This document shows, one piece after another, positions 12,411 to 25,769 of a stretch of DNA of 64,000 bases. The notes below the pieces were generated by a model that saw nothing but the letters and a program-made list of their open reading frames with translations, was not told the DNA's origin and did not search any database. Source of the stretch: Nematostella vectensis (taxonomy: Eukaryota; Cnidaria; Anthozoa; Actiniaria; Edwardsiidae); the NCBI RefSeq assembly GCF_932526225.1, contig NC_064034.1, positions 1,412,001-1,476,000 on the forward strand. Reading direction: 5' to 3'. Both the position numbers and the translations under genes were made by a program. Numbering within the stretch: position 1 is the first letter of the stretch; the number at the start of each line of letters is the position of its first letter.

Positions 12411-15400
12411 CTGAAAAATTTCAAAGAAAATTTTAAAGAGGTATCGAATTAACATATATAAACTTTCGCAAATGTGCATGGTGAGCACAGCTTAAGCAAG
12501 GAAGCTAAAGGAACCTTTCTCGTTATTTTTGATGATCACGTTTTTGTGTGAAATAAATTGTCATTATTTGCAGATATGAAGCAAATGAGGTGATTTGTAA
12601 GCTCTTTGATTAAAATCCATCAAGCTATTTGACATTCCTACGATTTCTTAGATTTTCGATTTACGTGCATATCTAGGCCTGCAATAGCAAACCATTTACG
12701 CTTTAGGAAACGCTATGAAGTGCTTTGACTGCCTTACCTCCCCCTTGCGGCGCTGGCACGGTCACGCCATTCGCGACTGCTCCATTTTCCTTGTCGTCGT
12801 CGTCGGTTCCTCGGCCTTCCTGTCTGTTTCTATCACGTACGCGTCTCGCTGCGGCTCGGACCTTCCTTGCTGCAGATGCCCCCAACCCTGAGACTAAGAT
12901 CAAATGAATCCTTAATCAGGGTTCAAGATAGCGGCCGGATTTTGCCGGCTCTCCCAATTTTGAGTATGCAGGCTTTTTTTCCCCACCAAAATCCAGATTA
13001 AAAAAATTATTTTGAACCCTGTTAATATGTTCGATTCGATGCTATCCAGCAGAATTAATATGTTATTGTCTACTAAAATTGATGCTGTGAAAATATACCG
13101 TTTTATATGGGCTAGAGATAACAAGGTTGAAATCACCTAATTTGTTACCTGTTGCATTAAACTGCTTCACAAATTTGACTTCCTCTCCCCTGCAACAACA
13201 ACAAGTATAATGAGAACCATTAATTAGAACTGTAACTAAAAACTGATGCACGTGCAAATGCAAATCAACCAAGTTCGTAAGACTTCTGGCTTAATTACGG
13301 CTGAACGCACCTTCTTCTCTTCCAGAAGACGAAGCCAATCAGAATGACGGCGAGCACTAACAGCAGAAGGAACACGACCAGACCGGCGATGAGTCCTGAG
13401 TTCCCGGATGATGATGTCGTCCTTTTTCTGCCACCATTTGTTGGAACTTGCAAAACTGTCGTGTTCTGATTGGCAAGTAGTCATTCGATCAAGGTATCAG
13501 TCATAGACAGCAAAACACAATTACCATGCGATCAAGGTATCAGTCATAGACAACAAAACGATCAAGGTATCAGTCATAGACAGCAATACGATCAAGGTAT
13601 CAGTCATGGACAGCAATAAGATCAAGGTTTCAGTCATAGACAACAGTACAATCAAGGTATCAGTTATAGACAGCAATACAATCAAGGTATCAGTCATAGA
13701 CAGCAATACGATCAAGGTATCAGTCATAGACAGCAATGCGATCAAGGTATCAGTCATAGACAGCAATACGATCAAGGTATCAGTCATAGACAGCAATACG
13801 ATCAAGGTATCAGTCATAGACAGCAATGCGATCAAGGAATCAGTCATAGACAGCAATGCGATCAATGTATCAGTCACAGACAGCAATACGATCAAGGTAT
13901 CAGTCATAGACAACAATACGATCAAGGTATGAGTCATAGAAAACAATGCGATCAAGGTATCAGTCATAGACAGCAATGCGATCAATGTATCAGTCATAGA
14001 CAGCAATACGATCAAGGTATCAGTCATAGACAACAGTACGATCAAGGTATCAGTCATAGACAACAGTACGATCAAGGTATCAGTCATAGAGAGCAATACA
14101 TAATAGCCATACGATCAAGGTTGCAGTAAGAATGACAACTGCTCTAAAGGGAATAACTACCTTGGTGTTTGCTGGTCCTGTTGATGTTGTTGGTGCGAGG
14201 CTTGTAGATTGTTGACTAGAGTGATGACTGAGTGATGTTGAAGGAAGCGTGTTGGGTGATACTGATGCTGGTACAGTTTGACCTTAAACAAAGAGATAAT
14301 CAAGAGGCGACTTTTACTTATCACGATCAAAATTATCAACATGTACTTATCGTATCAATAAATCAATCAATAAATAAGGAAAATAAGTTTTGCATACTCA
14401 TGGGGGACATGAATATTAACGCATTGAATTGTAGCTCAGATAAGGCCACGGATGATTTTATAAATACAATGGCATCCTACTCATTCCAACAACACATTCT
14501 CCAACCTACCCGCATCACTAATCACTCTGCAACGCTTATTGATCACATTTTCTTTAACTCTTTTCAACATCACACCATTAGCGGGAATATTGTTTATGAT
14601 TTGACGGATCATCTACCGAATTTTTTGATAATTAACAAATTTACTGAACTCCCTCGTAGATTCAAATTATTCCGCCGGGATTACTCTCATTATGACGAGT
14701 CCGCGGTAGTGCATGATATGCAGGCCATAAACTGGGAGCATTGTTTTTCGCACTGTAAAGACGTAAACGACTACTTTGACTCTTTCTACGCTTTAGTAGA
14801 AAGGATTATTGACAAACACGCCCCCCTGAAAAAACTTTCTAAAAAGGAAATCAAATTCCTTTCCAAACCATGGATCACAACAGGCATCAAACACTCAATT
14901 GCTATTAAAAATAAACTCTATAAACAGTTTCTCAATACTCAGAATTCCTTTATACATAATCAGTTTAAGCTATACAGAAATAAACTTAAACGTCTATTAA
15001 TGGCCAGCAAGGAAAAATATTATGAAGACTATTTTTCAGCACATCTTAAGAACGTTAAAGAAATATGGAAAGGTATAAAACAAATAATCACTCTTAAAGC
15101 ATGTCCGTACAGAAAGCCATAGAATTGGGCCAATTTTCGTGCGGACTTTTCCTTGACCTTAGTAAAGCTTTTGATACTGTAGACCACTCGATTCTTTTAC
15201 GCAAACTCGAACATTATGGAATTCGTGGCATCGCGTATGACTGGTTTTCTTCCTACCTTACAAATCGAAAACATTTCACACAAATTGGAAGCAGCAAATC
15301 TTCACTGAGCTCCATCTCCTACGGAGTTCCCCAAGGGTCTGTGCTTGGTCCGGTTCTTTTTCTACTATACATTAACGACTTTAACAACTCCTCCCAAACC

Positions 15401-18400
15401 CTAGACTTTAACATATTTGCAGATGATTCCAATTTGTTCTATTCAAACAAAAACCTAACCAATTTAGAATCTACCGTGAATTACGAATTAAAACATATAT
15501 ATACGTGGCTCTGTGCCAATAAACTCTCTCTAAATATAGATAAAACTAACTTTGTGTTATTCCATCCTCCTCAGAAAAAAGTAACTCATCCTATAAAACT
15601 GAAGATAAACAATAAACCAATCAAATCAGAAAAATACATAAAATATTTAGGAATAATGATTGATTCACATCTTAACTGGAAATGCCACATAACGGAACTT
15701 TGCAAAAAACTTAAACGTAATCTAGGAGCACTCTCAAAGATACGTTACTTTGTCAATATTAACATTTTGAAACAACTATATTATTCACTTGTTTTCCCCC
15801 ATATAACTTACGGAATTTTAGTATGGGGCAACACCTATAGTACAACACTAAAACCTCTCTTTTTAATGCAAAAACGTGCGATACGAATTATGACTTTTTC
15901 TAAATTCGATGCCCCATCTTCCCCCATCTTCAAACAACTAGGACTTCTCAAGGTTAAAGATATAGTTTACTTCCACACAGCGCTATTTATGTACCAACAC
16001 CACTCTGGAACTCTCCCCACAACTTTTTCTTTCATATAATTTCCCACAAATACAACACCCGACTTTCTGCCAAATCTAGTTACACCCTACCTAAAGCACG
16101 CACCAACTACGGGAAATTCAACATCCGATTTAGAGGTGTACAAATTTGGAACGAACTCACCCAAAATGACAAAGACCTAAATATGAAATCCTTCAAAAAA
16201 AAATTATCAGACGACCTGGTCGCCACCTATTAACCCACCCACATCTTCACCTGTAACCCATACTATCACCTAATTCTTGGCCATATATTCCTTCCTTTTG
16301 TTTTTGTTTCCGCTCTGCTTGTAACAGCTTGTATTCTTGTCGTATCCTTGTTGTATCCTTGTCGTGTCTCTATATCTGTGTTTTTCTCGTACATTCTTGC
16401 TTATGCACACATCCTCCAGATCTCCAAACTAGGATTTTTCCCTAACATTTAAGTGCACCCTAGCCCGTTTAGCTCTCAAGCTATTCTAGGGTGCCCGCAC
16501 CGACGCATTGTCCCCCCTTGGTATGCAACTCTAGTTTTTTTTTTTCTTTTTTTCTCTCCTCTCCCTATCAATAAATATATGAATATAAAAAAAAACCCAA
16601 CCTATGTAACACTTAATTTTGTGTGCAAATAAAAGTTGTTTGTTTTTTGTTTTTTGTATCAGGGCTAAACTTAGCTTTTCCGTGTGTACGTTAATCGACA
16701 CGGTTTTGTTCATTATTTTTATTTACGATTTAAATAAACTTACTTTTACTCACATGATATATCGCCGGCCATTTTGAACAAGAGGCATGGTGACCTTGAT
16801 GGTGGCGCACACGTCACCGACAATATAATAATTTGTCCTTTGATGCTGTCTGGTGAAGATACTACCTGAATATGGAAGAGGGAGGGGAAAAGGCAAAGTT
16901 AAACATATCCACCCTAGTTTTGTTCTATAGACACCTTTACTAAGACAGTAAAGGAGTAGTTTTTTATATGAAATTACTGATTTTACCGGCCACATTAAGA
17001 TGCCCTAAAGACTTGACAGAAACCAGACTGCATTAGATCATTAGATGGTTAATTAAGTTAGCTTAGTTAGTAAGTCTTTAAGTAAACGATAACTTATTAG
17101 TCTAGCCATCCTGGTTTCTTTTTGTTTAGTTAGTAAGTCAGTAAAGTTAGTGTATCGTGTTTAAATAAATTATTATTATTATCGTCAATATCGTCATCGT
17201 TATCATTATGATGATAATGATGATTCAGATCTTACTAGTACGTATTTTATTGTTTTTCTTGAAGAGCTTATTTGCTATACTGGCAACAGTCATATGAAGT
17301 GCTAAATGAAGTTACCTCAAACTTGTAGGTGCCATAAACAACTCCGCCTATATTAGCTGAGCTGTCCAACTTCAACTTAAATGGTTTCTCGCTGGATTGT
17401 AGCGGAAGTGGTGCCCAGGTCCCGTCGCAGTGCAGGTACCGCGAGGCGGCCAGGTCAATGGTGCATCCGGTAGTGACCATAGCTGTCTTTTCTTCACTTT
17501 TTAGTTCCAACACCTTAAGAGCACTGCTTATTGGCTCGCTGTAAAATGGATACCCGCATCCTAAAATTGACAGACAGAAAACAAAACATAGCTTTTTATT
17601 ACGTTTTTGACGGCTGGCTAAAGGCAGATCAAAGTGTTGCGGAACATTTAGCAAATTTCCCGTAGTCTTCCGTGCTCTTATACAATAAAATATTTGGCGG
17701 CTTATTATCAAAGTATTGTGAAATAACTCACAGGCTCCTATCACCTACACGTAAGAATTTATTACTGCGGCGACTAGCGCATAATGTCTTCTTAGTTTAG
17801 CTGAATTTAGCTATTTTGCTATTCGTTATAGTTTGAGTAAAATAACGTTTAATATATATAGTTTAGTCTGAGTTACTTTTAATCGAAGTAATTTTTATTT
17901 TCATTTTATTTGTCTCCCTTTCATGATAGGTGCAGAACATTTTTAACGTATTTACAATTTTCCTTTTTCCTTCATATGGAGCTGGTGGCTTTTTTAACCG
18001 ACTGAGTTGCTTCTTTATAACAATACGTACCATAATATAGTTGTTAACTTAAAGTTGCAAATCAAAGTTGCACGTGCCGACTGGGTAGGCGAGATAAAAG
18101 CACCTTATAGCACAGTGAAATGTAGTGTCTGTATCACAAACAACTGAAACACGGCAACAGATATGAAAATACTCCAACCCTTATATCGTCGTCTTAATCA
18201 TAGTTTCTATAAGTTAATATTAACTATGTCTTAATAGTGTGTACCTGCAAAGGTTCTGAAGTCTTCATTCTTCACACATGCCCATTTGGAGTTGTAAACT
18301 GCAAAGGAAGCTGTGTTTGTGTTGCAACCACATTTGCACTGAGTAGAATCGTGCCATGTTCCTCCATACCCACCACATCCGCCTCCACAGAGTGACGGGG

Positions 18401-18536
18401 GAAGCTTGAATGAATCGAATACTGGTGAAGTCTGTCTATAAATCCTGAACTCTTCCGCCCTTATGGATCCTTTAGGAACAACACATGACCAAATTATCAG
18501 GAATCGTACGAAAACAAACAGCCACAAGCGACGCAT
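11329..18536 (-). CDS. Receptor A: single-pass receptor with long multi-tyrosine tail (YEEI, YxxP repeats)
   Basis: Eight exons (minus): 18245-18536, 17316-17560, 16754-16865, 14161-14282, 13311-13465, 13149-13189, 12738-12893 and 11329-12410. Phases agree at every junction and the total is 734 aa. The start is the Met at 18536, followed by a signal segment (LWLFVFVRFLIIWS). Domain 1 has CGGGCGGYGG and CKCGC. Domain 2 starts GCGYPFYSE, has CTIDLAASRYLHCDGTW and ends CAPPSRSPC. A Thr/Ser/Pro stalk (QTVPASVSP) follows, then a membrane segment at about 282-305. The cytoplasmic side is basic at first, then acidic and tyrosine-rich. Intron 3 holds a LINE and intron 4 a minisatellite. The ectodomain is almost identical to B, but the stalk, membrane and tail exons are not. 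A phosphotyrosine signalling role is inferred from motifs only. Confidence 0.8.
13480..14125. repeat. 30-bp minisatellite in receptor A intron
   Basis: About 20 copies of a 30-bp unit (containing atcaaggtatcagtcatag) fill the intron between the stalk and membrane exons. The unit length is divisible by three, so long repetitive open frames occur on both strands; these are not genes. Confidence 0.95.
14340..16600 (+). mobile_element. Truncated LINE (APE endonuclease plus reverse transcriptase), antisense in receptor A intron
   Basis: From about 14385 the + strand encodes the C-terminal part of an apurinic-type endonuclease (MGDMNIN, TLIDHIF), then a linker, and, after a frame change near 15105, reverse transcriptase with LSKAFDTVDH, PQGSVLGPVLF and FADDSN. 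The finger part of the RT is missing, so there is an internal deletion. A second frame break near 16035 precedes the conserved C-terminal IWNEL...FKKKL block, which ends at about 16231. A 3' UTR with AATAAA and an A-run at about 16588 closes the copy. It is 5'-truncated. Motifs fit the Jockey/CR1/L2 superfamily; the clade is not resolved. It is dead. Confidence 0.9.
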
Positions 18537-18719
18537 AAGTAAAGCTATGGACTAGCACTAAAAATCTCTCGGTAAAATAAGCATGCGAGGAGCGAAAATG
18601 TTTTGTTTTCTGCGCGCGCAAATGAATGTCTGAGTGACATCTATCACGATATTGCTCGCCACTCTGCTTTCGCCTTCTTAAACAGCGCATTCAAGCCAAG
18701 CGACGCACTGCGACGGGCT

Positions 18720-19753
18720 CACATTGAACTACATTTACAAAAATCATCATTTTTTAATCTATTTCACTTTTAAGCAAACCATGCCTTTTTTTTTGTCACT
18801 CATAAACGTTTCCACTTTCTTATTACTCAATACCGAAAGTACGTCTTATTTAAGATGTTGTTTATTCAAATATCAGTTGAAACATGCTGTATAAATATCA
18901 TATGATAAGAGGGAAAATACGTCACATTTAAACTTAACTGCGTAAGTCAGCCAGCCATGCGTTAAACTTATTCTGATTTGTTATTTGCGTTTTCACTTAA
19001 TAGTCTTCACGACTGGAACTGGTTCTTTGTTTTTATTACAATATTTTTTTATATTTTGGAGCACGTTCCTACAAAAATGCGTGGGTAACCATCTCTGAAT
19101 AGTATCCGTTGCGTCGTACACAAAAAAGGAAGTTTGTAAATTATTTACAGAAGAACGCGGAATACTTGCAACACCCATTTACCTTATTAGCTCTCAAAGA
19201 TCGTATGGGATGAACGGAACAGACACTTGCCCACATACGGACTCCGAAAATAATCATACCGTCAGTTTTCGATATTCATCTGCTCCATCAAATACATCTG
19301 TCTGTGTGCAAAACTATTAGAGAGGTCTATACTTTTAATATCCTTTTTACTCTATAAGGAATACAAGAGTACAAAAAAATATGAGTTTATAAACTCATGA
19401 CAGAAAGTATATATAGTATATATGTGTTGTTGTATATACGCTATAAGGAATACAAGAGTGAAAGAAATATGATTTTTTAAACTCGAGTATATTTAGTATA
19501 TATGTGTTGTAGGATAAAAAATGAAAATGGCACCCGTAATCCATAGGGTTAGACAGAACATAAACCGATTCTAATCTTTTGGGAGAGGTTGGAGTATAGT
19601 TAGGTTACACGATCTCCGACACCCGTTATCTTTGAGGGGAATTTTATAGTGCATCTGAGCAAATTGAGGGTGTTCATGTGAGTTCCCTGCGCGTTTTCAT
19701 GCGAGTTCCCTGATCACTATTTGGTTGAATCTGTGTATTGAAGGCGGAGCTTG
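18720..19753. other. Spacer between receptors A and B
   Basis: No gene seen. The stretch is AT-rich with two local copies of 'ctataaggaatacaagag' (about 19355 and 19441). The same spacer recurs at about 24735-25769 between B and C, as part of the 6-kb duplication. Confidence 0.5.
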
Positions 19754-20055
19754 TTACTCTGACGGCCGGGAATAAAGTGGGGCGTAATTTGGCTCTTCTC
19801 CCCTCAGTTCCTCGTAAGCCTCAGTTGTCTGTGCTCTCTGAAGGTATCTGTTTTTAGTTGATAAACTTGAGTACTGATGCTGGTCCTCTGACTGGACGGA
19901 ATTCAGTGAAGCGTAATCAGGGCTGCTTTTACTTAGTTCTTCGTAAGTCCCCGAGGCCTGTTCTCTGTTAGGTTTACCATTATTAGCTGATTCTGAGTGT
20001 TGAATGTGTTTCTTTAAGGACCGGTCAAGTGGTGCGTAATCTTTGACCTCTGTCC
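19754..20055 (-). pseudogene. Disconnected remainder of receptor B tail (lost ITAMs)
   Basis: This is the continuation of the C-type tail in another frame, beyond the premature stop of B. It still contains sequence matching the second, third and fourth YEEL...YAxL pairs, including an intact Tyr at the second pair where C has His. The 8-bp insertion at about 20095-20102 puts it out of frame. Confidence 0.8.
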
Positions 20056-23000
20056 TCAGTTCCTCGTATGTATCTGAGGCCTGATCCTTGCGAGTACTCG
20101 AGTCTCGCTTTTGTTCACTGAATCTGAGGGATGAGGTGGAGTTTTTTTCTTAGATTGCCGTGAATACAGAGAAGCGTACTCAGAATTGTCTCCCCTGAGC
20201 TCCTCGTAATTTGCAGACGGCTGCACGTGTTTGTGGTGAACGTTGCTGGTCTTCTTCTCTTCTCCGGTGTTCTGCTTTAAGGCACGTCCGGGGTCGTTGC
20301 TAATGTTCAAATCCACAGGCGCGTTCTAAATACAATTGAAAAAGTAGCTGTTAGATGTAGGATTTATCATATCATCGTGGGAAAGAGTCTGGGCTTCAAG
20401 TAGATTCATTATTGTAGTTAGGAATCCCTTATCATCCACACCTTTGTTATTATTTTTATTTAAAATCCGGAAATAAACGAATGAATTTTCTTACTTAATT
20501 AACAGTATCATACCGAAGATATCGCAATGGCTTCTCCAATTTAATAGATGTAAACGGATGCTTTCTCACAGGTATTCTAATTGTTAGGATGACAAAATAA
20601 TGGTGGCAGATAAGGACCTTATGACGATAATCTTTTCAAAGAGCTTCAGCGAGGGAACTTCATTTTATGGTACCATAGTGGTGGTGCTTTCATACAAACT
20701 ATTATTCCCATTTTGAACAACTTCTGAATACCGCATGAGAACTAGTAGATTCTTACATAGTATTTGGGATGCTGTTGTGTTGATGACATTTCCATGTATT
20801 CTCCATCTCCATCCTCATTATTATTATCTGCACCAATCTGTGAGTTATCCATCTCTAGGCCGTCTTTTCTCTTGTTGGCGATCGCTCCAGTGTCTTGGAA
20901 TTCTATCTCTTGCTCTTCTGCGCTTGTTGAGTAGGCCACTATGCCTGGAGTGCCTTCCTCAGATACTTGGTCATGTTCCTGGACACGGTTGTTGGTATTA
21001 CCGTTGAGGGTACTAACTCTTAATTTGACCGGCTTGGGAACGTGTCTAGAAAAAAACGCACAGCAGGTCACAAGGTGAATCCCCATAAATCTCCTGGTAA
21101 GGTACAGTACAGCGGTGAGGGCATTGAACAGCAGGGAATTAGTTGGTAATGTAGTTAGTAATTCGAAGTCATCTACTTAGGCATTAGCATTTCCATGAGG
21201 GTACTAATACCTCTAAATGTGACCGGCTTTGGGACGGGTCTAGGAAAACGCGCGGAACGTGATAAAAGTTCAATTCCCCTAACCCATCACCTGAAAAGAT
21301 ACAAATAATACTTGATGGCAAGGGAGGGGCTTTGATTTGGCCACTCATTGATGATCCATCCTCTTTGGATGATAACGTGTAACAGCTATACTTTGGTTTA
21401 GACCAACTATGACCACTCTGACCACTTGTGACAAAACGACTATGACCCGCGTGTCTGGGGGAGGTACCGGTTTTTACTTGTTCGCTGTTACAAAGTCTTT
21501 ACAAGATCTGGTGTCTACAAGTATTTTCACATGTGAGTCTCTCCAAGTCCTTAGTGTTTTAAGTGAGTGGGAGAGAGTGTCTCTTCAAGTTCTTAAGTTA
21601 GTTGGGGCTTTGGTACGCACCCATATTTATATGCTACTAAGACGGCATGTCGTTTAGGATAACTGACACTGACATCCCAAAGGGCTTACGACTACCAACG
21701 TCACACACTAACTTGTTACACTGCTAGTGCGCATGGCAAGCTACACACGTGACTATTATGATTGACAGCATTCCAATCATTTTTGCACTCAAACTCTTTA
21801 AATGTACTAAATCCTAATTTCACCGACGGCTTGGTCTGAAGCTTACTTAGGGTAAACGTTGTGTGGACTCAGACTTGACTTTCCTTATGTAGTTAACGGA
21901 TACAGGACTAAAACAAATGCTCCAGTACCACTTGCAAAGGGACGCAGTACGCCTATAAGTTTTCCGAGCAAAAGGTCAATCTGCTAAAAATATGAACTGC
22001 TTGGCTAAGCAATTTCCATGCGAGCGTTCTATATTTCCCTGTCAAACGCGATAGGTTAGCTAAACAAAATGCTTTTAGTTGTTCCGTGGACTTCGATATG
22101 CTGACAGCCGATTAGTATATAATTTCTAGATGCTAAATATGTCTTCACTACATGTGTGACTTATTCCTGCGTGACAAACGCATGCTTGCAGACGCTTACA
22201 AAGTTACCGTGGTCTCACTTTGGCTTCCTTCTTCGTCGCCAGACCAGGCACACAATCATGGTAACCATGGCGATAAGCGCCACGCCTCCAGTCGCTCCTC
22301 CCGCGATAGTCCTTACATTCCTTTCACTCTCGGCGCGTGGGGTAGTCACGTGGCCATTCAGCGTGGTATCTGACGTAATGAATGCTGGCATTTCTGTTGA
22401 GTATGATGTCGTTCTAGGTGTAGTGGTTGTTGTTGTCACCGGCGGGCTAGAAGTGTTCGTTGGTAGGGTGGCTGGACGCACTGTTGCTGGTACAGTAGGA
22501 CCTGTAAACAAGATGATAAATAAGACGAATTTAGGAGGTAGGTTGATGATTGTTAATAACTGACTTTTACCATAGTAACTAATTGTGGTGGATAGGCCAA
22601 TACGTCTAAGCAATTGTTAACAATAATGAGTAAAACAACTCTAAATACATGGAGATAAGTCAGGTATTTTTTTTACAGTACTGACATTAACTTTTACATA
22701 CTGATGTTACTGTTGTATGTTATTATGGTTTGTTCTGGAAATGTTGAGAATTTTCATAATAAAAAAAATAGTTTATGTTACTCACATGATGTATCGCCGG
22801 CCATTTTGAACAAGAGGCATGGTGACCTTGATGGTGGCGCACACGTCACCGACAATATAATAATTTGTCCTTTGATCGTGTCTGGTGAAGATACTACCTG
22901 AATTTTGTAGAGGGAGGGGAAAAGGCAAAGTTAAACATATCCACCCTAGTTTTGTTCTATAGACACCTTTACTAAGACAGAAAAGGAGTAGTTTTTTATA

Positions 23001-24551
23001 TGAAATTACTGATTTTACCGGCCACATGAAGATGCCCTTAAGACTTGACAGAAACCAGACTGCATTAGATCATTAGATGGTTAATTAAGTTAGCTTAGTT
23101 AGTAAGTCTTTAAGTAAACGATAACTTATTAGTCTAGTCATCCTGGTTTATTTTTGTTTAGTTAGTAAGTCAGTAAAGTTAGTGTATCGTGTTTAAATAA
23201 ATTATTATTATTACCGTCATCATCGTCATCGTTATCATTATGATGATAATGATGATTCAGATCTTACTAGTACGTATTTTATTCTGTTTTTCTTGAAGAG
23301 CTTATTTGCTATACTGGCAACAGTCATATGAATTGCTAAATGCAGTTACCTCAAACGTGTAGGTGCCATAAACAACTCCGCCTATATTAGCTGAGCTGTC
23401 CAACTTCAACTTAAATGGTTTCTCGCTGGATTGTAGCGGAAGTGGTGCCCAGGTCCCGTCGCAGTGCAGGTACCGCGAGGCGGCCAGGTCAATGGTGCAT
23501 CCGGTAGTGACCATAGGAATCTTTTCTTCACTGTTTAGTTCTAACACCTTGGGAGCACTGCTTCTTGGCTCGCTGTAAAATCGATAGCCGCATCCTAAAA
23601 TTGACAGACAGAAAACAAAACAGCTTTTTATTACGACGGCTGGCTAAAGGCACATCAAAGTGTTGCGGAACATTTAGCAATTTTCCCGTAGTCTTCCGTG
23701 CTCTTATACAATAAAATATTTGGCGGCTTATTATCAAAGTAAAAAAGTAAAAACTCACAGGCTCCTATCACCTAAACGTAATAATTTATTACTGCGGCGA
23801 CTAGCGCATAATGTCTTCTTAGTTTAGCTGAATTTAGCTATTTTGCTATTCGTTATAGTTTGAGTAAAATAACCCAAGTTTAGTCTGAGTTACTTTTAAT
23901 CGAAGTAATTTTTATTTTCATTTTATTTGTCTCCCTTTCATGCTAGGTGCAGAACATTTTTAACGTATTTACAATTTTCCTTTTTCCTTCATATAGAGCT
24001 TGTGGCTTTTTTAACCGACGGAGTTGCTTCTTTATAACAATACGTACCATAATATAGTTGTTAACTTAAAGTTGCAAATCAAAGTTGCACGTGCCGACTG
24101 GGTAGGCGAGATGGAAGCACCTTATAGCACAGTGAAATGTAGTCTGTATCACAAACAACTGAAACACGGCAACAGATATGAAAATACTCCAACCCTTATA
24201 TCGTCGTCTTAATCATAGTTTCTATAAGTTAATATTAACTATGTCTTAATAGTGTGTACCTGCAAAGGTTCTGAAGTCTTCATTCTTCACACATGCCCAT
24301 TTGGAGTTGTAAACTGCAAAGGAAGCTGTGTTTGTGTTGCAATCGCATTTGCACTGAGTAGAATCGTGCCATGTTCCTCCATACCAACCACATCCGCCTC
24401 CACAGAGTGACGGGGGAAGCTTGAATGAATCGAATACTGGTGAAGTCTGTCTATAAATCCTGAACTCTTCCGCCCTTATGGATCCTTTAGGAACAACACA
24501 TGACCAAATTATCAGGAATCGTACGACAACAAACAGCCACAAGCGACGCAT
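20056..24551 (-). CDS. Receptor B: chimeric receptor, A-like ectodomain with truncated C-type ITAM tail
   Basis: Six exons (minus): 24260-24551, 23350-23594, 22786-22897, 22219-22501, 20757-21045 and 20056-20325. Phases 1-0-1-2-0 agree and the total is 496 aa. Exons 1-3 match A (same signal peptide, CGGGCGWYGG, GCGYRFYSE, CTIDL...CDGTW). Exon 4 gives a Thr-rich stalk and a membrane segment (VALIAMVTMIVCLVW) followed by basic residues. A GTGAGA donor removes the TGA that otherwise follows RRRRKPK. Exon 5 holds YMEM. Exon 6 keeps the first ITAM (YEELRGDNSEYASL, 447-460) and then frameshifts through an 8-bp insertion to a stop. It could be a working single-ITAM receptor or a decaying copy. Confidence 0.8.
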
Positions 24552-25769
24552 AAGTAAAGCTATGGACTAGCACTAAAAATCTCTCGGTAAAATAAGCATG
24601 CGAGGAGCGAAAATATTTTGTTTTCTGCGCGCGCAAATGAATGTCTGAGTGACATCTATCACGATATTGCTCGCCACTCTGCTTTCGCCTTCTTAAACGG
24701 CGCATTCACACATTCGCTGCGACGCGCTCACATTGAACGACTTTCGTTTCATTTACAAAAATCATCATTTTTTAATCTATTTCACTTTTAAGCAAACCAT
24801 GCCTTTTTTTGTCACTCATAAACGTTTCCACTTTCTTATTACTCAATACCGAAAGTACGTCTTATTTAAGATGTTGTTTATTCAAATATCAGTTGAAACA
24901 TGCTGTATAATCATCATATGATAAGAGGGAAAGTACGTCACAGTTAAACTTCACTGCGTAAGTCAGCCAGCCATGCGTTAAACTTATTCTGATTTGTTAT
25001 TTGCGTTTTCACTTAATAGTCTTCACGACTGGAACTGGTTCTTTGTTTTTATTACAATATTTTTTTATATTTTGGAGCACGTTCCTACAAAAATGCGTGG
25101 GTAACCATCTCTGAATAGTATCCGTTGCGTCGTACACAAAAAAGGAAGTTTGTAAATTATTTACAGAAGAACGCGGAATACTTGCAACACCCATTTACCT
25201 TATTAGCTCTCAAAGATCGTATGGGATGAACGGAACAGACACTTGCCCACATACGGACTCCGAAAATAATCATACCGTCAGTTTTCGATATTCATCTGCT
25301 CCATCAAATACATCTGTCTGTGTGCAAAACTATTAGAGAGGTCTATACTTTTCATATCCTTTTTACTCTATAAGGAATACAAGAGTACAAAAAAATATGA
25401 GTTTATAAACTCATGACAGAAAGTATATATAGTATATATGTGTTGTTGTATATACGCTATAAGGAATACAAGAGTGAAAGAAATATGATTTTTTAAACTC
25501 GAGTATATTTAGTATATATGTGTTGTAGGATAAAAAATGAAAATGGTACCCGTAATCCATAGGGTTAGACAGAACATAAACCGATTCTAATCTTTTGGGA
25601 GAGGTTGGAGTATAGTTAGGTTACACAATCTCCGACACCCCTTATCTTTGAGGGGAATTTTATAGTGCATCTGAGCAAATTGAGGGTGTTCATGTGAGTT
25701 CCCTGCGCGTTTTCATGTGAGTTCCCTAATCACTATTTGGTTGAATCTGTGTATTGAAGGCGGAGCTTG

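Noticed and set aside
13521-14129. Long repeated open frames on both strands (MTDTLI-type repeats)
   Set aside because: These arise from a 30-bp intronic minisatellite between two well-supported receptor A exons.
16750-16995. Exon 3 frame reading YIVGDVCATIKVTMPLVQ
   Set aside because: Splice phases of exons 2 and 4 demand the other frame (VTCAPPSRSPC), which also matches receptor D exon 3.
22215-22501. Reading receptor B (and C at 28223) as ending at the TGA right after RRRRKPK
   Set aside because: A GTGAGA donor overlaps that TGA and gives phase 2, which matches the tail exon at 21045/27053. The short form cannot be fully excluded without cDNA.
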